From a bacterium (lineage in GTDB: Bacteria > CSSED10-310 > JAJRTK01): 32,856 nucleotides of DNA. The notes under the pieces are model-generated. The model saw nothing but the letters and a program-made list of their open reading frames with translations. It had not been told where the DNA came from and did no database searches. This document shows, piece by piece, positions 27,192-32,856 of the stretch. The position numbers and the translations under genes are program-made. Every line of letters starts with the position of its first letter. Position 1 is the first letter of the stretch. The stretch lies in the NCBI GenBank assembly GCA_024278345.1, contig JAJRTK010000355.1, forward strand, positions 1-32,856. The letters are read 5' to 3'.

Positions 27192-28292
27192 ATGCTGGAT
27201 TGTCGCCGGATCGAGGCTTTTCTGAAAGAGCAGGCCCGCGCCGGACAGTTCCCAGGCGCCGTTTATGCCCTCGTGGATTCGCGGGGCCTCCTGGCTTGTG
27301 GGGCTATCGGTCTCACCAGGATTGTGCCGTTCGGCGAGGTGGCAAACGTGGAAACGGCCTATGACTTGGCCTCGCTGACCAAACCGATCTTGACGGCCAC
27401 GATCCTTTTGAGTCTCCAGGAACAGGGAGTTTTGTCCATCAGCGATCCCTTGGGGCGCTGGCTTCCCGAGTCCCCTTGGCCCGAGATTCAGCTTGAGCAA
27501 CTTTTGCTCCACACTTCCGGCCTCCCCCCTTGGAGTCCGCTTTATGGACTGCGAGGCGTCTCACCTGTGCGGGCGCTTTTTCGCCTGTCCCGGCTGGTCG
27601 CTTCTGGAAAACGCGTCCAGTACGGCTGCCCCAATTTCATCTTGCTTGGCCTCGTTCTGGAACGGGCCACGGGAAAGGAGCTTCGGCAGCTCGCCAGAGA
27701 GATCGTCCTTGAGCCCCTGGCCATGGAGCACTCCTTTTTTGGTGGCAAGGCGGTGTGCCAGACGGTTGCTCCCACGGAGTGGGGAAACCGCCATGAGCAG
27801 GGGATGAGCCTGGCAGAGGGCCTTCGCCCGCTGGTTCGCCACGGCATCATCGAAGGTGCCGTTCACGACACCAATGCTTTCTCCCTGGGCGGCCTCGCTG
27901 GGAACGCGGGCCTTTTCTCCACTGCGGAAGATGTTGGCAAATACGCGGTGTTCCTTCTTCGGGCCCTCGGCGGCCAGAACTCTATTCTCCGGAGCGAAAC
28001 CGTCCGCCAAATGCTCTTTCCCAGGGCGTTCGCCGCCGATGAGGTCCGGAGCTGGGGATGGCTAGTCCGGGACCCGGGCATCAATCCGAGCCCGGGACTG
28101 GAAAGTCAGAAGTTGGTGGGGCATACTGGGTTCACGGGGACGAGTCTCTTCCTGGCGCCTCAGCTCGATTTGGGTATGGTTCTCCTGACCAACCGGGTGC
28201 ATCCCACGGTTCGACCGACTCCCATGGCGGCCATCAGAAGCCGTTTCCATGGGCTCTGCGTGCAGGCACGCCTTCGGTTCCGGAGTACTTAG
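27192..28292 (+). CDS. Beta-lactamase-fold serine hydrolase (class C/esterase type)
   Basis: The 366-residue protein has the serine beta-lactamase/penicillin-binding fold: catalytic SLTK (Ser61-Lys64), the second motif at YGC (Tyr144-Gly-Cys146) in VQYGCPNFILLG where YxN is usual, and HTGFTGTSLF as the KTG-like box near 314. Such stand-alone proteins act as esterases, peptidases or cell-wall enzymes; an antibiotic-resistance role cannot be assumed. LLLHTSGLPPW is a family signature. No signal peptide is seen. A GGAGG lies 11 bases before ATG 27192. It precedes the HD-GYP and SpoIID genes on the same strand. Confidence 0.9.
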   Translation: MLDCRRIEAFLKEQARAGQFPGAVYALVDSRGLLACGAIGLTRIVPFGEVANVETAYDLASLTKPILTATILLSLQEQGVLSISDPLGRWLPESPWPEIQLEQLLLHTSGLPPWSPLYGLRGVSPVRALFRLSRLVASGKRVQYGCPNFILLGLVLERATGKELRQLAREIVLEPLAMEHSFFGGKAVCQTVAPTEWGNRHEQGMSLAEGLRPLVRHGIIEGAVHDTNAFSLGGLAGNAGLFSTAEDVGKYAVFLLRALGGQNSILRSETVRQMLFPRAFAADEVRSWGWLVRDPGINPSPGLESQKLVGHTGFTGTSLFLAPQLDLGMVLLTNRVHPTVRPTPMAAIRSRFHGLCVQARLRFRST

Positions 28293-28312
28293 CTTGAAGA
28301 AGCGGTGCAAAT

Positions 28313-28333
28313 GGGGTTAAATGGGGTAACCCC
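28313..28333. other. Hairpin before the HD-GYP gene
   Basis: GGGGTTA-AATGGGG-TAACCCC forms a perfect 7-bp stem with a 7-base loop, between the hydrolase stop and the Shine-Dalgarno GAGGT of the next gene. There is no T-run, so it is not a standard terminator. It could be a processing or attenuation structure, or an operator. Confidence 0.4.
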
Positions 28334-28350
28334 TGGACCGAGGTAGCGCA

Positions 28351-29871
28351 GTGTCGATTCGTAGGCTCGAGACGGAAAACAAGACAATTGAAGGTTCGAA
28401 CCGGCGCTGGCGCCTCCTCATCGTCGATGATGAGCCCAGCATTTGCCAAACCCTCAAACACCTTCTGGCGAAGACTTATGAGGTGGAGACAGCGGAGAAC
28501 GGCACTCAGGCGATTGCCCTCCTGCGGAGGCTCCCTTTCGATCTCCTCCTCACCGACATGAAGATGCCGGATGTGGATGGCGTGCAGGTCATGAAGGTGG
28601 CCAAGGAGCTCCAGCCCGACATCGAAGTCATTATGATCACGGGCTTTTCAGATATTTCATTGGCCGTGAAAGTGGTGCGCCAAGGGGCTTTCACCTACAT
28701 CACGAAGCCCTTCAAGATCGACGACATCCACCTCAATGTCCGCCATGCTCTGGAAAAACGGCGGGCGGAACTGGAACGGCGGCTCCTTTTGCAGCGGCAA
28801 CGGGAGTTGAAAGAAGAGCTGCTCCGGGAAGAGGAACGGCGGAGGGTCCAGGAAGAAACCGTCGTCGGCAATATCACCTCCCTGATCAAAGCCCTGGAGG
28901 GCAAGGATACCTATACGCGCGGGCATTCGGAGCGGGTCACGATCTATGCGGGTGGGATTACGCGCTATCTCAACGTCGATTCCGACTTTGCCATTATTGT
29001 CGAGCGGAGCGCCAGGCTGCACGACATCGGGAAAATCGGGATCCGCGACTGTGTCCTCCAAAAACCCGGGCGTTTGACGCCGGAGGAATACGCGGAAATC
29101 AAACTTCACCCATCCCTCGGGGCCGAGATCATTCGCCCCGTGCCCTTTTTGCGGAATACCATCGAAGGCATCGGACACCACCACGAATCGTTCGATGGAC
29201 ACGGCTATCCCGACGGGTTGGAAGGAAAAGACATCCCCCTCGTGGCCAGGATCATGGCCGTGGCCGACACCTACGACGCCATGACAAGCACGCGAGCGTA
29301 CCGGGTCAAGCTTGCCCGGGAAATAGCCGTCAACGAGCTGCTTCGCTGTAGCGGCTTGCCTTTCGACGTACACCACCTTCACGAGCACCGAAGAGGAGAA
29401 TTCGTCAACCAGATATGCCAGAGACGAATTCACCTCGAGACAAACTTCTTGCTCAGTCGCTCGCTCCATGACGCGGCCCCTCGAATTCAGAAACTTTTGA
29501 AGCCAGAACAAGATTACCGACAGGAATTTGTCGAGCTTCTTCCCTCGGCTCACGCTCGGGAGCTCTACCGCGAGCTCCGCGAACGTCTCGATGACGTCGA
29601 AATGCTGGCCCGGCAAGCCATGGCCGAGCGCGACGGGAATATCCTCTCCCGACTCGCCACCAACCTGAAAACGATCACGGCATCGGAGCCTCTTGCCGAA
29701 CACCTCAATGGATTCATCCACGGTCTTCGCAAGGAAGCCAAGTACTGTCTCGTCAACTTGATGAAGCCCCGAATGCAGTTCGATCCGGCCATTGTGATGA
29801 CCTTCCATGAGTACGTCACTGCCGAACCAGCTCTCGAAGCCGATATCCCCAGCGCGTTTCTGCCCACCTGA
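28351..29871 (+). CDS. Response regulator with HD-GYP domain carrying a 139-residue insertion
   Basis: The 506-residue protein has a complete receiver (Asp26/27, phospho-Asp69 in LLTDMKMP, Lys119), a charged coiled coil (about 132-170), and an HD-GYP domain with HDIGKIG (His224-Asp225), HHHESFDGHGYPDGL (277-291) and VADTYDAMTS. HD-GYP proteins hydrolyse cyclic-di-GMP and control motility, biofilm or pili. The family's usual ending, RC(S/A)G-x-QFDP-x-(I/V)V, is split: RCSG is at 332-335 and MQFDPAIV at about 475-482. The 139 residues between (336-474) are helix-rich and unrecognised. The start is GTG 28351 with GAGGT seven bases upstream. Confidence 0.9.
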   Translation: MSIRRLETENKTIEGSNRRWRLLIVDDEPSICQTLKHLLAKTYEVETAENGTQAIALLRRLPFDLLLTDMKMPDVDGVQVMKVAKELQPDIEVIMITGFSDISLAVKVVRQGAFTYITKPFKIDDIHLNVRHALEKRRAELERRLLLQRQRELKEELLREEERRRVQEETVVGNITSLIKALEGKDTYTRGHSERVTIYAGGITRYLNVDSDFAIIVERSARLHDIGKIGIRDCVLQKPGRLTPEEYAEIKLHPSLGAEIIRPVPFLRNTIEGIGHHHESFDGHGYPDGLEGKDIPLVARIMAVADTYDAMTSTRAYRVKLAREIAVNELLRCSGLPFDVHHLHEHRRGEFVNQICQRRIHLETNFLLSRSLHDAAPRIQKLLKPEQDYRQEFVELLPSAHARELYRELRERLDDVEMLARQAMAERDGNILSRLATNLKTITASEPLAEHLNGFIHGLRKEAKYCLVNLMKPRMQFDPAIVMTFHEYVTAEPALEADIPSAFLPT

Positions 29872-29951
29872 AACTTTTTCTCTCCGGATCTTGCCGCCCC
29901 AGAGAGCCCAACCCGTCCGATCTCGACGCGAGTCGCGGAGTTCCTGCTGTT

Positions 29952-31163
29952 ATGAATGGAAGAAGTCGTTTGTTGCTTCTGCTTTGGGTAACTCTCGTGG
30001 GAGCGGCCCCAGCAAAGGATGTTCCGATCCGAACCTCGCTGCGGGTCGGCTTGCGCTCACTGGATGGAAAAGCGCTGAGCCTTACCGTGGGTCGCGGGAC
30101 GTTCCAACTCCGAGCTGGCAAGGGCCGGATTCTCGTTTCCTTTGGCGAAGGTCAGGGGTTCGACGTGCAAATCCGGCCCGACGCCAGGATCAATGTCGTC
30201 CTGAAGAAAAAGACCCTCGTCGTCAGGGATTTCTTGCTCCTTCCAAAAGGCCGTGGGGGCTCACTTTTCGTGAAGTCGGGCCAGGCCCGGCGCTACCTTT
30301 GGGGAAGCCTTTCGGTCAGCGTTCGGAGAGGCCGCCTTCGAGCCGTGGAAACCCTCCCCCTGGAAGATTACCTGCTGGGTGTCGTACCCGCGGAAATGCC
30401 CGCCTCCTGGGGAATGGAAGCTCTCAAGTCCCAGGCAATCCTGGCGCGGACCTACACCCTTGTTCACATGGGAGAACGGCACAAGGACTATGACCTTTGT
30501 GACCTCTCCCACTGCCAGGTCTACCTGGGACAAGGGATTTCCACGGCAGCGACCAACCGCGCCGTCCGGGAGACCGCTGGCAGGGTGATTCTCTTCCGCG
30601 GCCGGCCCGCTGAAGTCTTTTACCATTCCACCTGCGGCGGAGCGACCGTGGGGCCAAGTCTCGTGTTTGGCCAAGGTATGAGTGGTAATTCGCCCAGTCA
30701 GCCAGGGGTTCAGGACAAGACCCAAAAAGGGGTACTTTGCCGTTTGTCGCCTCATTACCACTGGGAATATCGCGTGGACAAAAACCGCTTCCAGCGATTC
30801 CTGGGGAACCTCGGACCCCAGGCCAGTGGACTTGGGAAAATCCTCAAGGTCCGAATCCTCAAGCGGGACAAGACACGTCGCGTGGAAATCATTGAGCTCG
30901 TTGGGCGCAAGGGATCACTAGAAATGTCCGGCCACGATTTCCGAATGCGTTTCCTTCGCAGTTTCAGCGGCGATAGCCTCAAGAGCACCATGTTCTCTCT
31001 GAACATCGACAAGGGGGAAGTCGTTTTCCGCGGCCGAGGATTTGGTCACGGTGTGGGGCTCTGCCAGTGGGGAGCCCAAGCCCTTGCCAAACAAGGATAC
31101 GACTTCCGCAAAATCCTCCTCCACTATTTTCCATGGGGGAAAGTCGGACGCCTGACAAAGTGA
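29952..31163 (+). CDS. SpoIID/LytB-domain cell-wall protein
   Basis: The 403-residue protein has a signal peptide (SRLLLLLWVTLVGAAPA) and a SpoIID/LytB domain. The conserved regions are LEDYLLGVVPAEMPASWGMEALKSQAI with the Glu equivalent to the SpoIID catalytic residue, HSTCGGATVGPSLVFGQG, and the ending GRGFGHGVGLCQWGAQALA..GYDFRKILLHYFPW. SpoIID is a lytic transglycosylase of peptidoglycan in spore formers; in non-sporulating bacteria these proteins are taken to remodel denuded glycan. No sporulation genes are here. It is 80 bases after the HD-GYP gene. Confidence 0.92.
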   Translation: MNGRSRLLLLLWVTLVGAAPAKDVPIRTSLRVGLRSLDGKALSLTVGRGTFQLRAGKGRILVSFGEGQGFDVQIRPDARINVVLKKKTLVVRDFLLLPKGRGGSLFVKSGQARRYLWGSLSVSVRRGRLRAVETLPLEDYLLGVVPAEMPASWGMEALKSQAILARTYTLVHMGERHKDYDLCDLSHCQVYLGQGISTAATNRAVRETAGRVILFRGRPAEVFYHSTCGGATVGPSLVFGQGMSGNSPSQPGVQDKTQKGVLCRLSPHYHWEYRVDKNRFQRFLGNLGPQASGLGKILKVRILKRDKTRRVEIIELVGRKGSLEMSGHDFRMRFLRSFSGDSLKSTMFSLNIDKGEVVFRGRGFGHGVGLCQWGAQALAKQGYDFRKILLHYFPWGKVGRLTK

Positions 31164-31226
31164 AGACGACGGCTATCCCGGCCAGGGAACCCATGCACCA
31201 CGGCTGCACAGCCCTAGGGAGCCTGC

Positions 31227-31805
31227 TCAGGGCAGCTCTTTGATGAGGAAGAGGACGACGGTCCACAGGGTGCCGAACGCGATTCCCAAACCAAAGGGAA
31301 TCGGCAAACTATCTTCCTTTTTCAATGGCTCTGCTTCCATCCCGGGCGCCAGAAACGTCCAGACTGTCCTGGCCACGTTCTTGAGGCTTTTCAAGAGCCG
31401 CCCCTTCATGGTCATGGCGACGATGGCAATGAGGCCGCCGGCCAGTGCTGAATAGAAGACGACCCAGATGATGAAGAAGTAGCCAAAATGAAAGGGGTCA
31501 ATCGCCCCAATGGCGGCCACGAACTTGACATCGCCTCCCCCCATGCCGCCAAAAAGGAAAAGCACGAAGAAAACCACGAATCCCACAGCCAATCCCGTCA
31601 AGCTCGAAAGGAGATAATGGACGCCCACCTGCGGCTGTATGATGGCTGCTACAAGATTGATGGCAACTCCGAGGGCGATGGCCGGCAATGTCACCTTGTT
31701 GAATATCTTGTGGTAAAGCAGATCCGTCGTACCGCATACGACGAGCACCACCATCAAGAGGCCCATGGAAAAAAGATCGAGGATTCCGAGAGCTTGAAGT
31801 TGCAT
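31227..31805 (-). CDS. Prepilin peptidase (A24 family, CpaA/TadV-like)
   Basis: From ATG 31805 the 192-residue protein has about five TM segments and the two A24 aspartates: CGTTDLLYHKIFN and the hallmark GMGGGDVKFVAAIGA. The short length without a methylase domain matches CpaA/TadV enzymes of Flp (type IVb) pili, so the two adjacent Flp pilins are its likely substrates. The start is uncertain since no good Shine-Dalgarno precedes it; ATG 31880 (near residue 47 of the longer frame) would add a hydrophilic N-terminus. Other tad genes are not in the window. Confidence 0.85.
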   Translation of the reverse strand: MQLQALGILDLFSMGLLMVVLVVCGTTDLLYHKIFNKVTLPAIALGVAINLVAAIIQPQVGVHYLLSSLTGLAVGFVVFFVLFLFGGMGGGDVKFVAAIGAIDPFHFGYFFIIWVVFYSALAGGLIAIVAMTMKGRLLKSLKNVARTVWTFLAPGMEAEPLKKEDSLPIPFGLGIAFGTLWTVVLFLIKELP

Positions 31806-31938
31806 GGGGAAGTCCGGCGGCGGGAAAAAATCTGGCCAGAAGCCCTCGCCCGTAGAAAGACGAGTACTCCTGGCTTCCATCGGTGTCGATGTTCCCGTGG
31901 GCTGTCCAAAGGGGACATCCTCCGGGAAAATCCGCGGC

Positions 31939-32112
31939 TTAGGTCTTGGAGAAGACCTCGTCAGCGGACGAGTTGACTTTTGTGTTGAGCTGATCGCGGA
32001 AATAAGTGAAAGCAACAATCGCCGCGATAGCGATAAGAACGACGATGAGGATGTACTCGGTCATGCCTTGACCACGCTCATCCTTTAGGCAGCGCTGCAG
32101 ATATGCGAGCAT
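31939..32112 (-). CDS. flp: Flp-type pilin 1
   Basis: The 57-residue prepilin has a short leader, predicted cleavage ERG|QGMTEY with Glu at +5, then the hydrophobic core YILIVVLIAIAAIVAFTYF and a polar tail (NTKVNSSADEV). This is the Flp/Fap pattern. The ATG at 32112 has a perfect AAGGAGG seven bases upstream, one of the strongest in the window, as expected for an abundant structural protein. It lies between the second pilin and the prepilin peptidase on the same strand. Confidence 0.93.
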   Translation of the reverse strand: MLAYLQRCLKDERGQGMTEYILIVVLIAIAAIVAFTYFRDQLNTKVNSSADEVFSKT

Positions 32113-32303
32113 TGAGAAACCTCCTTCGATGGGAAGCTGGTTTGACATTATTGACTCTGAATCGCCTGCTATGCCCCACAAGCTCGCGGGAACAGACCTC
32201 AGAGCAGTCACGAAAAGAAACCCCGGCAGCATCGAGCCAGCGTCCGCGGACTCTTCGCCGAGTATCGACGAAACCGCGAACAGCAGCACCGTGTCCATCC
32301 GGA

Positions 32304-32471
32304 TCAAGGAATCGGAAGGCTGACTACCTGAGTGATTCTCTGATAGTAACCCACGAGCCCTTCATTGAACAAGTTAAAAGCTCCAAGCGCCGAGATGACA
32401 ACGACGACGACGAGCAAGATGTACTCAGTTGCCGTCTGGCCGGTTTCGTCGAAGGCCAGACGGGCAAGCAA
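32304..32471 (-). CDS. Flp-type pilin 2, start disturbed next to element A5
   Basis: The coding frame gives a short leader, ETG|QTATEY with Glu at +5, and a hydrophobic core (ILLVVVVVISALGAFNLF), so it is an Flp pilin. No ATG with a Shine-Dalgarno is present. Alignment with pilin 1 places the start at TTG 32471 (55 residues), 23 bases from the terminal repeat of element A5; further upstream the frame runs through A5. The native start or ribosome-binding site may have been replaced by the insertion, so expression is doubtful. The tail is polar, ending VVSLPIP. Confidence 0.75.
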   Translation of the reverse strand: MLARLAFDETGQTATEYILLVVVVVISALGAFNLFNEGLVGYYQRITQVVSLPIP

Positions 32472-32494
32472 GCTCTGTTTTTTTGATTGCTTTT

Positions 32495-32707
32495 GGGGTA
32501 TCCACGTAAGGCGGGACAAAACGAGAAACAAAGAGACAGGCGCGAAGCGCCCCACCACGTGGGTCCAGGGAGCGAGCTCCCTGGTGGGTGCAGGGCAACG
32601 CCCTGCCAGGGGACGGGGGACGGAGTCCCCGAACGACCGCCGAGCAACGCGAGGCGTTGATACGACGCAAGATAATACCGAATTGTCCCGCCTTACGCGA
32701 ATACCCC
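32495..32707 (-). mobile_element. Family A element A5, upstream of pilin 2
   Basis: The element is bounded by GGGGTATCCACGTAAGGCGG and CCGCCTTACGCGAATACCCC, inverted repeats of about 24 bp with three mismatches. It contains GGCGCGAAGCGCC, CAGGGAGCGAGCTCCCTG, GCAGGGCAACGCCCTGC, GGGGACGGAGTCCCC and AACGCGAGGCGTT hairpins in a row. No direct repeat flanks it; its right end meets copy A6. Confidence 0.75.
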
Positions 32708-32712
32708 AGGGC

Positions 32713-32856
32713 GGATATCAACGTAAGCCGGGACACCCGCCAAAACCAAGACGCAACGCGTCGTACATGAATGTGGGCAGGGATCCCGTTGCCCTTCGTT
32801 GCAACGGGAAGTTGAGCGAGCTCCCTGGTGGGTGCAGGGCAAAGCCCTGCCGGGGA
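32713..32856 (-). repeat. Family A copy A6, cut by the window end
   Basis: It starts GGATATCAACGTAAGCCGGG, the same terminal repeat seen at the end of A1, and continues through CGTTGC..GCAACG, GGGAGC-type and GCAGGGCAAAGCCCTGC modules to the window edge. It is head-to-tail with A5. Confidence 0.7.

Noticed and set aside
27192-28292. Antibiotic-resistance beta-lactamase
   Set aside because: Only the fold is supported; no signal peptide and a changed second motif make a general hydrolase more likely.
28340-28420. tRNA-like string with GGTTCGAACC after the serine hydrolase
   Set aside because: No cloverleaf pairing or acceptor stem; it lies in the start of the HD-GYP coding sequence.
28657-29808. 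A 383-codon open frame on the minus strand opposite the HD-GYP gene
   Set aside because: It mirrors the codon bias of the real gene; the plus strand has unmistakable receiver and HD-GYP motifs.
29952-31163. Evidence for endospore formation from the SpoIID protein
   Set aside because: SpoIID/LytB proteins are common in non-sporulating bacteria and no other sporulation gene is present.

Overview
The window is about 60% GC by eye, densely coded and clearly bacterial. Lipoproteins, a periplasmic binding protein, two Flp-type pilins, a polyhydroxyalkanoate-granule protein, SpoIID/LytB and CorC-type proteins suggest a Gram-negative, deltaproteobacterium-like or related environmental lineage. There is no rRNA, tRNA or universal marker gene here, so the taxonomy is only an impression.

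Layout. 314-7260 (+): a BMP/PnrA-type binding lipoprotein overlapping a very large hybrid histidine kinase, then a single-domain response regulator. This looks like a sensory operon without transporter genes. 7341-8162 (+): an SDR closely resembling the HSDL2 dehydrogenase domain. 8427-11019 (-): a FadR-type GntR regulator, a hypothetical protein and a FabG-like SDR. 11222-12295 (+): a secreted protein of unknown function. 12324-15043 (-): an EcsC-family protein and an NhaP-type antiporter with a TrkA-N-like tail. 15300-16698 (+): ribonuclease D and a PHA-granule protein. 17453-17989 (+): a lipoprotein behind a candidate sigma-54 promoter. 18006-19798 (-): a lipoprotein and a TPR protein. 20249-21769 (-): a sigma-54 activator with a degenerate receiver. 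22017-25345 (-): a thioredoxin-like protein and two tandem CorC/HlyC-type membrane proteins. 25711-31163 (+): a secreted protein, a beta-lactamase-fold serine hydrolase, a receiver/HD-GYP protein and a SpoIID/LytB protein. 31227-32471 (-): a prepilin peptidase and two Flp pilins.

The most unusual content is two dispersed repeat families. Family A (at least six copies) is a 210-295 bp chain of small hairpins bounded by inverted repeats of about 23 bp (GGGTATCCACGC...GCGTGGATACCC). One copy (16926-17219) is flanked by a perfect 8-bp direct repeat and sits inside the end of an older copy, so it behaves like a non-autonomous transposon (MITE). Family B (at least six copies, about 55-90 bp) is a small palindromic element. 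Its translated frame recurs as a peptide resembling K-x-A-S-x-G...D-G-S-G-x-x-P-K-K. One copy lies in frame inside the ATPase domain of the hybrid kinase and another supplies the last codons of the sigma-54 activator, much like the protein-inserted palindromic elements of Rickettsia.

A third observation links these: a pair of TGTCTC palindromes and a good -24/-12 promoter now lie about 420 bp apart. The spacing falls to about 120 bp if the family A insertion is removed. Starts were chosen by Shine-Dalgarno quality and signal-peptide position, and several differ from the longest open frame.
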